Assembly (NCBI GenBank): GCA_003427395.1
Contig: BFEA01000312.1
Coordinates: 299,526-332,592 of the forward strand
Source: Chara braunii
Taxonomy: Eukaryota > Streptophyta > Charophyceae > Charales > Characeae
Length of the DNA: 33,067 nt
Direction: 5' to 3'
Part shown: positions 1 through 9,887 of the stretch, piece by piece
Layout of the letters: every line of letters begins with the position of its first letter
How positions within the stretch are numbered: position 1 is the first letter of the stretch
Position numbers and translations under genes: made by a program
Notes under the pieces: generated by a model
The model's input: only the letters and a program-made list of their open reading frames with translations
What the model was told of the DNA's origin: nothing
Databases searched by the model: none

Positions 1-94
1 GTTATGCACATCGATGGAGGCGGGTCCCAAGTTTAGCCTATATATCTAAGGCTTTCTTGCTGAAGGTAGCGAAGTTATGCACATCGATGGAGGC
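1..94. repeat. 21-bp direct duplication (1-21 and 74-94)
   Basis: The 21 bases at 1-21 recur exactly at 74-94, 73 bp apart, within the gag relic. The second copy is in register with the Gag alignment, so the first is probably a small duplication made during decay. Confidence 0.8.
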
Positions 95-1235
95 CTCGTC
101 CACCGTCTGTAGGCAGACATCTCAGATATGTTGTGGGGAGTACCTGAGGGTCATATCGCACACCAGGCATCACGATCAAACATTCTACGACGTCCGAGAC
201 TTCACGCACTGTCCAATACCGTTTGGAACCGAGAGTGAATAGTGCATCAGTGGCCTTTTGGGCCCGTTGAGGGTCATGCCACCTATTGTACACAGTCCAT
301 GCAAAGTCCTCCAATGTCTAGGCTTGGGCCCAGGCATCAAAGTTTTGACCATAGCCCTGTTGCTGCACTAGACCATTAAACCATCGCCTCAGAAAAGGAA
401 GCAGCAACTACAACTTCCTACTCTAGTCTTGTGAGTTTGTGCCTCACATAGGTAGGCACAGTCCTCACCCAAGTGTCCAGGAACTCGTCTTTTTCTTGTC
501 TCCAAAGAAAGGTTTAGGACTCAACAAGAAAATCTTGGACATCCACTGCATGGGTTGGATTGGCCTCGATCACTGCAACCAAAGGGGGAGCTATAGAATA
601 CTGAGGCCGCCTCAACATTGGGCAAGGAGCCTGCAGTGCAGCCAGACTTCGGTTCTTCCCTACCACTAGTTCAGCCAACACTTCCTGTTGAACAACCTGC
701 GTTTCTGCCACGCACAGAAGCGAGTGACGCAGCGCCTGAATCGCAGGATCCAATGTTGAATCGTCCAGTGCTTCTTGTCTTCTTAACTCCTGCCTCGTAG
801 TTCCTAGTCTAGTTTTTCTCAATATTGCTTTTTCTCTTCTCGCTCCTGCTTCCCTCAACTGCTGCTGCAACTCATCATGAAGGGCTTCCGCTTGGAGGAT
901 CTCATAATCCGCTGGCGTGATACGAGACTGCTGGCTTGCTTGTGAACCAACAAACTGACAAACAGAACCCTAAGAGACACCCTGACTAACTCCTGACGAA
1001 GAGCATTGGGACAAGGTCATTGCAGCCTCAACGCTGGCTGCTGCTGCCCTAGACCTCCGTAATACCACCCTTTCCCTGACTTCCCTCCACAGCCTCCTTT
1101 CCTCTCCTCGACCTAACTCATGGAAATGAGAGCAGTTTTGCGAGTAACTCTAAGATCTTCCGCTAATCGTTCCTCGTCCTTACTACTAACTGCTTCACTC
1201 ATGAGCTACAGTGGTGTGTGATATGAACTAGAACC
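1..1235 (-). pseudogene. gag: Decayed gag relic of a Ty3/Gypsy element (minus strand)
   Basis: Read on the minus strand, this stretch gives pieces of the same Gag protein seen in the two elements downstream. There is a start-like MSEAV... near 1203, a charged coiled-coil piece at 870-514, the capsid-like words LDTWVRTVPTYVR (about 485-445), ARRW-region remnants, then RWHDPQRAQKATDAL, YWTVREVSDVVECLIVMPGV and FSKKALD near position 40. Stops and frame changes separate the pieces, so it cannot be translated as a whole. The gene runs off the left edge, so the zinc knuckle and pol are not in the window. It is more diverged from elements 1 and 2 than they are from each other, so it is an older insertion. 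Homology is by eye and the exact ends are uncertain. Confidence 0.82.
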
Positions 1236-1500
1236 CATATTGAATCCTACCGCAACATGACACCCAACCGAGTAATAATAGTCAACTAACACTACCGAGA
1301 AAAACGACAGAAAGGCCACTCGAGTGGATAGAGTAAATCAGCTATCGATCCTCAGAGGCCATACGCCAGACGCACGAAAACTACCAATTGTGATGATATG
1401 GTCCAATCCTCATGGTGACATGAGGCGCAAGAGCGTGCATTGTTTTCGCCTAAGGCAATTTCGTTGCCTTACTTTCTAGGTGACTAGAAATAGGAAACTT
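1236..1500 (-). other. Probable leader remnant of the gag relic, then unassigned sequence
   Basis: No gene is seen. On the minus strand the part nearest the gag start (about 1236-1280) shares short blocks with the leaders of elements 1 and 2, such as GCGGTAGG and GGTTCTAGT, just upstream of the gag ATG. The rest (1281-1500) has no recognised match. No LTR end or primer site of this older copy is visible. Confidence 0.4.
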
Positions 1501-1705
1501 TTCTAGATGTACATTTTGTTTCATTTCACACGAAGAAATTCATTCAATTATCATTCATTGATTATATCAATTATATATAGAAAATCAAATATAAACAAAA
1601 TTCATTCTTTGATAAAATTTGAATCAAATACTTTTATGTACTAGATTTATTGAACATAGAATCTCATACAAATATAAAGAGATAGAACACAAATATATTC
1701 ATGAA

Positions 1706-1769
1706 TTTAATTTATGTATTTTCACTTGAGTTTATAGCTATAAACTCAAGTGAAAATACATAAATTAAA
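1706..1769. repeat. Perfect 64-bp palindrome with no spacer
   Basis: The left arm 1706-1737 and right arm 1738-1769 are exact reverse complements (32 bases each) with the centre at 1737/1738 and no loop. The next base outward on each side does not pair. Such palindromes occur between organelle genes as transcript-end hairpins. It could also be a small inverted duplication. Confidence 0.95.
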
Positions 1770-1901
1770 CAATCTCTTCTTTTTCAATCTGAACAAAAAT
1801 AAAAGCCATAGCAATAGCAGAACCACTGAGTTAAGTAGGCATTATTATCTCTGATTAAAGCAGTATTTATCAACTTTAAAAATCAATACAACTTCAAAGA
1901 T

Positions 1902-2009
1902 AAGTACAATGAGGGAAAGGTGAAAAGAACCCCCATAGGGGAGTGAAAGAGAACATGAAACCGTAGGCCTTCAAGCAGTGGGAGGATAATTGTATCTTTG
2001 ACCGCGTGC
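1902..2009 (+). rRNA. Fragment of organelle/bacterial-type 23S rRNA (pseudogene)
   Basis: The words GAGGGAAAGGTGAAAAGAAC, GGGGAGTGAAAGAGAACATG, AAACCGTAGGC, AAGCAGTGGGAGG and GACCGCGTGC appear in the order and spacing of a conserved stretch in domain I of bacterial and plastid 23S rRNA. The AAGCAGTGGGAGG form and the GACCGCGTGC ending match what I know of plastid 23S. Matching fades on both sides and no complete rRNA is present, so this is a non-functional fragment, most likely plastid DNA in the nucleus. The variable stretches are more AT-rich than in land plant plastids. Confidence 0.8.
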
Positions 2010-2124
2010 AATTACTGAATAGATATCCATAATATAATGAAATATACACAGAATCTAAAATACTAGTTCAAACACAATGTACTGCAATGGATTCATTGAA
2101 TGAATTGATCTTTACTTTATGAAT

Positions 2125-3212
2125 TGTGAGGAACAAGCCCTCAAGGGGCCCTATCAGACATCGCATGTTCTGGGCTAAGGCCCCAGCAAGCCAAGTGCCC
2201 GTCCTAAGTGAAGGCGGGCCTGAATATTCGTCACAGGCCAAAATTCGACATTTCCATATGTGGGTATTCAGGCTCTTGCAGCGCGTCAGTTGGTTGAGCG
2301 AACGCGCGAGCCTCACTAAGTTGCGTCGTACAGTTGGCCCAGGCCACGAAAGTTGTGCCTAGGCACCTACACACAAAGCAGGGCCGATACATTGCCGTCG
2401 GCCTTTGGAAAAGCAGTACAGCCGACACATCTACTGAGGGGCCCTGCGCAGATGCAGTTAACAGCCCAAGTCCGGAGACTCAGGCCGCGCCCAACTGTAA
2501 AGGGCCCAGACCCTCAACTTTAAGTCTCAGCCTGAGCACAGGGTCCGAGGCCCAACCGGAAGCTACTGGAAGCTTCCAGGCCACACGCAGGATCCAGCAG
2601 GCTGCCACTTCCATAAAGTAAGTGAGGCAGCCCAGGGTAGGCACACTGGCCAGCACTGGCAATGCGGAAGTGCTGCTGCGCTTCTGCTTGATGCTGCGCT
2701 AATGCTAGGGGCGCTGACGGAGCGCTAGGTGGTGAGAGGGGCGTTGCAGGGCAGCGGGGCGCAGGTGGCCATAGCCGGGCTGCTAGGCGCCAGGGGGTAC
2801 AGCGGATGATCGGGTGGTCTATAGGGAGTGAGGCGTTGTGTGGGATAATCAAGGTCTGATTGAGGGTGACGAGATACGTACCTGGTACATGAAGAGAGGT
2901 CGCCGATGGTGTTGACAGTCATGTACATTGGTCTTCGTGAGCCGAAGTGATCCTGTTGTGTGAACCAGTTGTAGAGTAGGATAGTGTGGTAGAGTAGGCT
3001 GGGCGCTGTGCACCAGACAGAGAGAGCGACTCTGGATACTGTGTTGGTGTGGCCTACGGCCTTGGACATTGGCTCAATACTTCATTGTATTGCTCTTTAT
3101 GGATGGTTTTCTCGATGCATTTGTACTCTCTAATTGGGATACTACTACTTGCTCAGCTGTGTGATTTCGCAACTTGGTTTTATGTATATCGCTCACTCTG
3201 ATATTCCTTGCA
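2125..3212 (+). repeat. Element 1 5' LTR
   Basis: 1088 bp, TG...CA. It matches 9888-10992 along its length with scattered substitutions and several short indels: an 11-base gap near 2394, extra bases near 2697, and one fewer copy of a TACTACT-containing repeat near 3140. A 7-bp hairpin (GCCCGTC with GGCGGGC, about 2197-2219) is kept in all LTRs here. No clear TATA box or poly(A) signal stood out. Confidence 0.93.
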
Positions 3213-3215
3213 ATT

Positions 3216-3232
3216 TGGTATCGGAGCTGGTT
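3216..3232 (+). promoter_or_regulatory. Element 1 primer binding site (initiator Met tRNA type)
   Basis: TGGTATCGGAGCTGGTT lies 3 bases after the LTR end. It resembles the plant initiator-Met primer site, which begins TGGTATCAGAGC, with one changed base and a change near the 3' part. Reverse transcription would start here. Confidence 0.9.
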
Positions 3233-4433
3233 GTGATCACCGCTTACCTGGCACCGACGACATTGTGACTTCGTGCGCTGGCGATGCTTCATGTGCAGTA
3301 AGGATACTTCGCGCTGGTTGAATAGCGGGGCCTAGGTAGAGAGGTCGGCCGCTGGAAGGCTGTGGCGACAGCGTGGGAAGTGGCATTTTGGCTGAGGTGG
3401 CACTACATTGCGTTGTGGGTGGTACCGAGGCTATTGACCGGTCATCGAAATGCACATCAGCCCAATTGGTGCTATCTCCAGGTACGTTGTTCCCATTCCT
3501 TATCTACCCTCTCAATCTCTTCTTACCGTGAGGAAGTGAGTCCGACTTGAGTGTCCTCTCTTTGGTAAGGAGTCGTGTGCGCTCTATCTTAAGAGACAAC
3601 ATTCTTCCCGGTGGCGCATCTGGCAGGAGAGGGCGGTGCCTCTGAAGGGCCCTGGTTGAAGCACGTGGGTCACGATCACCATGCCAACCCAATGGGATTA
3701 GTACACGCATGCGATGGCTGCTTTGTCCATTAAGGCTCTTTGTTGCGCTGATAGAAGGGGTGTGAGGACTGACCAGTCCTATTAAGACGCTCCCAGACTG
3801 TCTATAAACATTTCTGGTTGGGGTCTGAACTGTCCACTGGCTGTGATCGTCGTCCTGTTTGTGACGTTAAATAATTCCTGAGGAGATGGGGGCTCTCCTT
3901 AAATCCCTCCTGATCAGCCAGATCAGTCAGACGTAAGGCTCGTTGCACGCGAGGGTAAACAAAGGGGCAGGCTGGTCATAAGCATACTTCTTGGGCACAG
4001 GGGTGGGTCGTGGTTGCACACCTTAGACACCGAAGCTTGATGATGCTCACAGGTACGTTGGATAGAAGAGAAGCGGATTCCAATTGTGAACTCGGCTATA
4101 CATCACTGACATATCCATTGTGCATACATCTGCTCACATTAGTCTAAGTTTTTATTCTTTGATTAGTTGGTTGACCGACTGCTGACACCTAACAGACAGA
4201 CTAGAGTAGGACTGTGATCTACCATAGTCAGTTCTTCTCGAATCTTCTGTGCAGGCTAATCAGAATAGAGTTAGACAATGTGTACAGTTTGTGTAGATAC
4301 TGTTGATGCCGCTTGACTAGTAGGGTAGGTAACTCGCCGGACATTATTATTTTATTTATTTTTAGATCCGGGCAGACGCATACTGCGGTAGGTTCCAGCG
4401 AGGACATTAGTGCAGACAGCGTCTGCCTAACCT
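3233..4433 (+). other. Element 1 untranslated leader with a candidate intron
   Basis: About 1.2 kb between primer site and gag start, with no gene. It matches the leader of element 2 (13077-14354). A strong splice-donor-like CAG|GTACGT at 3481/3482 is identical in element 2 (13396/13397). A pyrimidine-rich TTTATTTTTAG ends at 4365 and aligns with a TTAG in element 2 ending at 14283. An intron of about 885 nt is therefore possible, inferred only from sequence. Confidence 0.55.
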
Positions 4434-6233
4434 ATGAGTGGATCAGAGAATGGTGAAGGTGCAAATGACGATAGGAGGATAACAAGGCTATCATCCCTTA
4501 GAATTCCTAGAGTGTTCCAGACCATACAACCGAGAGAAGAGAGAAGGTTAAGGGCTAAAGCTAGGGCCCGTAATCTTGAGGCTGCAAGAGAAGCAGCAGC
4601 AGCTAGAGCGGTAGCCGCAGCAACTGCTGCGAACTCAACTGGTCAAGGGCTAGGCATGCCGACCAGTTCACAGTCAATCTCCAGTACGTCAAGGGTTGGC
4701 ACTAGTCAGATGGTGGGCTCGCAGCTCAGCTCGCCGCCTCCACGCACCCGGGAGCAGATGGAGCTCCAGCAAGTAGAGAGGATCCGCTTAAGGTTAGCGA
4801 AGGAACTTAGACAAGCTACTAAAAGAGAGAAAGAGATAAAAGAAAGAAGTGTCAGATTAGAGGGCAGGGAGGCAGACATGGCTGCGCTAGAGGCATAAGA
4901 GGACTCCGCACTTGACACTACAGGAAAGATCCTGAAGGCAAGTGTCCTATCCATGCATGCGTACATAGATAGTAAAATGGACGCAATGCAGGATACTCTA
5001 GACCAGATTCTGCAAGCGCTGCATAAGCCAGGGATCCGGCCAACAACCTTACCATCGCTGCCACTCTCAGCGATGACAGGCCTCTATGAAACTCAGTCAG
5101 GACCACCACCAAGTGTATCATCAACAGTAGCTCTATCTCAGACTGTTGCTTCTTCATCTTTTGGTCCAGCGACTGTTGCTACACCACAGTCGCCACCTGT
5201 CTCGCGACCGGGACAACAATATCCTTGGTACCCCAAGACCACACTGAACCCACCTGCAACCTTATCAGGAGACAAGAAGGATGAGGCTCTCGACACATGG
5301 TTGAGAACGGTGCCAGTGTGGGTGAGGGCGAAAAGGACATTGGTAGAAGAAGTGATTACTGCTGCATCCTACTTAGAGGGTTCAGCAGCCCGGTGGCTAA
5401 ATGGATTGGTAGCTTCAAAGGGCTTCAGCAGGAACATGCATGATTGGGCGCATACCCACACATTAGAAAGCTTTATGGACTTAGTGGAGGCTCGTTGGCA
5501 CAACCCTCAACAGGCACAGATTGCCACTGATGGGCTCCTAAAACTTGATACTAGAAAGTACAAGTCTGTGCGAGAACTCACCACAGCCGTAGAGCGCCTG
5601 ATCGTCGTCCCGGGAGTGGAGTACAATCCACAGGTCTTGCTGACCATGTTCCTGAGATGTCTTCCCACAAACATTAGGAATCTATTAGCCATCGAGGCTC
5701 GCAGAGAGTATCACACATTTGAGTCATTCAGCAAGAAGGCCCTAGACTTAGAGGCTACGCTGCGTGGAGCTCAAACCCCTTCTACGGATGGGAGAAAGAA
5801 GAAGACTCCACAAGAGTGGAAGAAGAAGGGTAGTCGATTGATGATGGTTGATTCCGATGGGAACCAAACCGAGATCGATGATGTTTCCGATCTTGTGGAG
5901 GGTTCAGAGTTTGACGGCGAGGAGAGTGTTGAGGGTAGCAACCTCGCCGCCATAGTTAAGACTAAGGCAGTTGGCTGCGGCAAGGGCGGTCAACAAAGGA
6001 GTCAGGGGCAGGCCGCTAACCCAAACAAAATAGCTGCTTGGGTTAGAGCAGGTCTGGATCAAGAAGCGTGGTGGGATCGTTGGTCTTGCGGTGCTTGTAT
6101 TAATTGCGGTGAGTATGGTCACACACAGTTCAAATGCAAGAACCCGAAGGTCTCACAGAAGATCCCTCCTAAGGGTGGGTTTCCTTCTTCTCAATTTGGG
6201 GCCTCTACGAGCTCCAGCTCGGGAAACACTTAG
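4434..6233 (+). pseudogene. gag: Element 1 Gag, split by one in-frame stop
   Basis: Gag forms the particle that packages element RNA. It begins MSGSENGEGANDD at the ATG aligned with the start of element 2. It has an Arg/Ala-rich N-terminus, a Ser/Thr linker and a charged coiled coil (about residues 100-155). TAA at 4896-4898 then interrupts it where element 2 reads through, and the same frame continues from 4899 to TAG at 6231. The second part has a Pro/Ser linker, a capsid-like domain (LSGDKKDEALDTWLRTVPVW through FLRCLPTNIRNLLA), a basic KKK stretch, an acidic patch and one CCHC zinc knuckle, CINCGEYGHTQFKC (6096-6137). Apart from the single stop the gene would be full length (599 codons). 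The last codons carry the frameshift heptamer. Confidence 0.93.
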
Positions 6234-6262
6234 GGCCAGTAGAAGTTATAGCTGCTTCTACT
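6221..6262 (+). promoter_or_regulatory. Probable programmed -1 frameshift signal between gag and pol (element 1)
   Basis: The heptamer G GGA AAC (6221-6227) is in phase with the gag codons TCG GGA AAC ACT TAG, one sense codon before the stop. Ten bases later an 8-bp perfect hairpin forms (6238-6245 with 6255-6262, 9-nt loop). Slipping back one base gives GGG AAA and enters the open pol frame. Element 2 has the same heptamer, spacing and hairpin. Confidence 0.8.
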
Positions 6263-6646
6263 CTCGTTGANGCGGGTGATGTACCCTCCCCGTTTCAAGA
6301 GATGGCCAAAGCTATTGACTCCTTAGTCACCACGAAGACGCAACCGGACCCAACTATACTCTGTACGTTGGATGTGTCTNAGGCCTTAGAGGACCTTCAA
6401 GGTGAGTGGTCGGCAAGGGACCCTCGTGAGTCCTGGGTGGCACTGAGTAGAGGTCCTAGAGGGGAGCACTTCGCTGTGGAAGTTGATGTGGGTGGTCGCA
6501 AGTGCGGCGCCTTCGTAGACATTGGCTCCACGCGAAACTTCATAAGTCGCGATTGCGTTGACAGACTGTGCCTAAAGGACCGGGTGCAGCGCCTTAGTAG
6601 ACCGGTAGCATCTACTTTGGCCAACAAAGAGCGCATAGAGAGATAA
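6228..6646 (+). pseudogene. pol: Element 1 Pol, aspartic protease part, truncated by a 52-nt deletion
   Basis: Reading in the -1 frame from the slip site gives LGPVEVIAAS... and then the retropepsin region around ALSRGPRGEHFAVEVDV and AFVDIGSTRNFISRDCVDRL. Aspartate at 6518-6520 is the expected catalytic residue. It is followed by Ile-Gly instead of the usual Ser/Thr-Gly, and element 2 shares this. After NKERIER the frame ends at TAA (6644-6646). Compared with element 2, 52 bases are missing between 6636 and 6649, removing the middle of the protease and shifting the frame. The rest of the protease (LPFDMLLGMYYLEV) follows in another frame. Ambiguous bases occur at 6271 and 6380. Confidence 0.88.
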
Positions 6647-6649
6647 ACC

Positions 6650-7902
6650 ATAAGATATCATTCCTGGTGAGCGACGAGTTGCCCTTTGACATGTTATTGG
6701 GCATGTACTACCTCGAGGTTGCCAAGCCCCAGTTTGACTGGGACAAGAAGGTGTTGAAGCACGAGTTGCCTAGTGGGAGAACCGTGAGACTGGCCAAGTA
6801 CAAAGCCAGTAGGTTAGTAGACTCCTATGGGTGCTTATGCACATCTGCCTTTTACAATTATTATAAACAGAACCAAGAGGAAGGAATGTACTTAGTCTAT
6901 GTCTCTGCAAAAGGGGAGGCCGTTAAAACACCCCCAGAGATAGAGACCATCGTCGCTAAGTACCCAAATCTGTTCGAGGAGCCTACAGGAGTCGTAGACG
7001 GAGAGATTGTCCATGCCATAGAGATCATCCCAGGTAGTAAAACACCTAAGGGTAGAATCTATAGGATGGCTCCGGCCGAGTTGGACGAACTTTGACGGCA
7101 ACTGAAAGAGCTCACAGAAAAGGGTTGGATTCGGCCTAGCACTTCCCCCTTTGGCTCACCAGTATTGTTTGTTCCAAAGAAAGGGGGAACACTAAGGATG
7201 TGCATTGACTATAGAGGCCTCAATGCCATCACCGTTAAAAACGTAGAGCCTCTACCATGCATCGACGACCTATTGGATAGGGTGCAGGGATGTAAGTACT
7301 ACACAAAGATAGACTTAAAATTCGGCTACCATCAGATTGCCATTAGACCAGAGCACCAACACAAAACCGCATTTCAGACCAGGTACGATCTGTACGAGTT
7401 TGTTGTGATGCCCTTTGGCCTTTGCAATGCGCCGGGTACATTCCAGCACGCCATGAATAGGATCTTCCATGACTACTTGGATAAGTTTGTTGTCGTGTAC
7501 CTCGACGACATACTTATCTTCAGTAGATCTGTCGTGGAGCATGCTCAGCATGTAGACACACTACTTTCACTCCTTCGGCAGCACAAGTATAAGATAAACT
7601 CAGAGAAATGCAAGTTTGGTCGCACTTGAATCTTGTACTTGGGTCATGAAGTATCCGCGGATGGGATTAGGCCCGAAGATGCTAAGGTGGCTAGCATACG
7701 TGACTGGCCACGACCCCAGTCAGTGACTGAGGTCAGATCATTCTTGGGAATGTGTGGCTATTACCGCAATTTCATAAAGAATTATAGCACGATCATATCT
7801 CCCTTGACTGATCTAACTCGACTCGACCCACCATGGGACAGGACCGACGAGTCTGAGGCAGCTTTCAAGCGTTTGTTTGAAGCATGCTCTCACGCATCAT
7901 GA
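6650..7902 (+). pseudogene. pol: Element 1 Pol, protease end and reverse transcriptase, with two stops
   Basis: This one-frame stretch copies element RNA into DNA in intact relatives. It begins with the end of the protease (DELPFDMLLGMYYLEVAKPQ from 6670) and a linker, then the [57 protein letters not shown] and the catalytic YLDD (7498-7509), then the thumb (YLGHEVSADGIRPED, FLGMCGYYRNFIKNYS). TGA at 7093-7095 replaces an Arg codon (CGG in element 2), and TGA at 7627-7629 falls between FGRT and ILYLGHEV. Phe in KIDLKFGYH replaces the Ser of element 2. The frame ends at 7900-7902 after a duplicated TTTG near 7873-7880. Full-length domain but not translatable. Confidence 0.93.
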
Positions 7903-8761
7903 GGTTCTCATGGTACCCGACCCGCAAAGGCCATTTGTTGTAACCACTGACGCAAGTCAATATGGGATTGGCGCAGTGCTGGCTCAGCAGGAAGGGAAGA
8001 AGTTGAGACCGATCGTGTACATGAGCAAAAAGATGCCTTCAAAGAAGTTGGCAAAGTCCACCTACGAGAGGGAACTCTATGCTCTTTACAAGGCACTTGT
8101 CCACTGGAGGCACTACCTGTTAGGAAGGTTATTCTACTTGAGAACTGACCATCAGACACTCAAGTGGATTAAGACTCAACCAGTTATCTCCGATGCACTC
8201 AAACGCTGGATTGAAGTCATAGATCAATGTGATTTCAAACTAGACTATTTGAAGGGAGAGTACAACAAGGTTGCAGACGCGTTGTCTAGGAGGGCAAATT
8301 ACCTAGGTGCGCTGATTTTTGAGTTTGGTCTATCTGAAGATGTAACTCGACTGTTGGATAAAGCCTACAAGGAAGATCCCATCACGATGGACATCATCAA
8401 CAAACAACAGGCTAAAGACAAGGCCACCACTGATGAGTTTGTGATGGTGGCTGGGTTGCTGTTTCTTGAAAAGGCAGGGTTCAAGAGGTTAGTTGTTCCA
8501 TCTAGGGAAACTTTGCGTAGTTTGTTTTTAGGAGAGTGCCACGACGCAATAGGACATTTCAATTATAAGAAGACTAGTGCTAATCTAGTACAACGATTCT
8601 GGTGGCCTAACATGCTTGACGATGTGAAGAAATGCGTGGAGACCTGTCAGGTCTGTCAGCGGGACAAGGCGCGAACTCAAGCTCCGCTTGGGTTACTCAA
8701 GCCGTTACCCATTCCTGCTGGCCCAGGTCTAGTATTTCCATGGACTTCATGGATACTCTAG
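7877..8761 (+). pseudogene. pol: Element 1 Pol, RNase H and integrase zinc-binding part
   Basis: After the 4-nt TTTG duplication the coding sequence continues one frame on. RNase H has its acidic motifs in order: VTTDASQYGIGAVLAQ, STYERELYALYKAL, LRTDHQTLKW and YNKVADALSRRA. A spacer follows, then the integrase HHCC zinc-binding module (GECHDAIGHFNYKK ... CQVCQRDKA). RNase H removes the RNA strand during reverse transcription, and the zinc module belongs to the enzyme that inserts the DNA copy. The frame is lost near 8728, where one base is missing compared with element 2, and ends at TAG 8759-8761. Confidence 0.92.
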
Positions 8762-9849
8762 TGACCAGCAAGAATGGCAAGAGGCACATTTTCGTCATAG
8801 TGGACAGGTTCACTAAATACGCTAGACTAATCGCCATGCCAGAGACTGCCAGGACTGAGCACGTCATCAAGTTGTTCATGGACAACTGGGTGCGGGACTT
8901 TGGACTTCCAAAGACAATCGTTAGAGACAGAGATGTGAGATTCACAAGCGAGATGTGGAAGAAGGCCGCTGAACAGATGGGCAGCCAGCTTCAAATGACT
9001 TTTGGGAATCATCCGGAAGCAAATGGGCAGGCTGAACAGATGAACCGAGTGGTGCAGCATCTGCTGAGGCATTACATCCAGCCCAACCAGGATGACTGGG
9101 ATGAGAAATTACCTCTCATCGCCAGTTTGTACAACAATGTTGTACACAACACCACCGGCGTCAGTCCTAATCAACTGCATCTCGGGTGGAAGCCTAGATC
9201 TGCTTTAGACGTCCTCCTGCCTGAAAACCGAACTGCTGCAACTCCTGGAACCATTGAATTTGGTGTCCAGTATGAGAAACTGTTGCAGAAGACTGTCGAA
9301 CCCATCAAGAAATCTCAGGAAGCCATGATTGCTTCTGAGAACAAGCGTCGCCGACAATCCACATTTCAGGTAGGGGAACGTGTCTGGGTCAAGGCTAGTG
9401 AATTGGGACAGGAGTTTGGCATCTCTAGGAAACTAATGCCTCCGTATTTCGGTCCCTGGGAAGTCTTAGACATAGTGGGGAATGATTTGGATGGTCCCTC
9501 GTACGTCATTCGTATCCCTGGTCACCTACGCACTTACCCTGTTTTTCACGCCTCCAAGCTAGCACCTTTCGCTGAGACAGCACAGTTCCCATCAAGGAGA
9601 TCTATGCTGCCCCCAACCATGGATGGCCACGTGGACGTCTACGACATCCTGGATCACAGAGATACGCCTGTTCCAAAGCCACCTGGCAGGGGAAGACCTC
9701 TGAAACCTGCGAGGGAATACAGAGTTCATTTCAGGCATCACACTGATCCGAAGGAAGATCGATGGATTTCAAGGGAGGAACTGATTAAGACAGCTCCTCA
9801 GATCGTGGCAGATTATGAGAAGAAACTAAAGGGGAAGGCTCCAGCATGA
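8731..9849 (+). pseudogene. pol: Element 1 Pol, integrase core, GPY/F module and chromodomain
   Basis: This is the longest uninterrupted part of element 1 pol. The integrase core has the D,D-35-E pattern: Asp in SMDFMDTL, Asp in VRDRDVRFTS (the usual Ser before it is Arg here) and Glu in EANGQAEQMNR. The GPY/F-type module follows (MPPYFGPWEVLDIVG ... VFHASKLAPF). The C-terminus (VDVYDILDHRD ... REYRVHFRHHTDPKEDRWIS, ending TGA 9847-9849) has the layout of a chromodomain, which in chromoviruses can guide insertion to particular chromatin. Translation would enter from the frame before the 1-nt deletion, so it is an orphan piece. Codons upstream of 8731 in this frame are spurious. Confidence 0.93.
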
Positions 9850-9873
9850 AGCATCTCAGCGGACTTTCGAAGC

Positions 9874-9887
9874 TAAGGGGGATGGAA
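9874..9887 (+). promoter_or_regulatory. Element 1 polypurine tract
   Basis: TAAGGGGGATGGAA ends directly at the 3' LTR, where plus-strand DNA synthesis is primed. Only 24 bases separate it from the pol stop codon. Confidence 0.85.

Larger units (their letters stand above)
1501..2124. other. AT-rich, probably organelle-derived block interrupted by element 1
   Basis: The base composition drops sharply to AT-rich from about 1500 up to the left LTR of element 1. The block contains a perfect 64-bp palindrome (1706-1769) and a 23S rRNA fragment (1902-2009). No protein-coding gene is recognised. Together these suggest nuclear-inserted organelle DNA. The plastid is more likely from the rRNA wording, but a mitochondrial source is not excluded. 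Confidence 0.5.

Noticed and set aside
8632-8730. N-terminal extension MRGDLSGLSAGQG on the integrase core frame
   Set aside because: These codons are the out-of-frame reading of the integrase zinc module; real coding in this frame starts after the 1-nt deletion near 8728.
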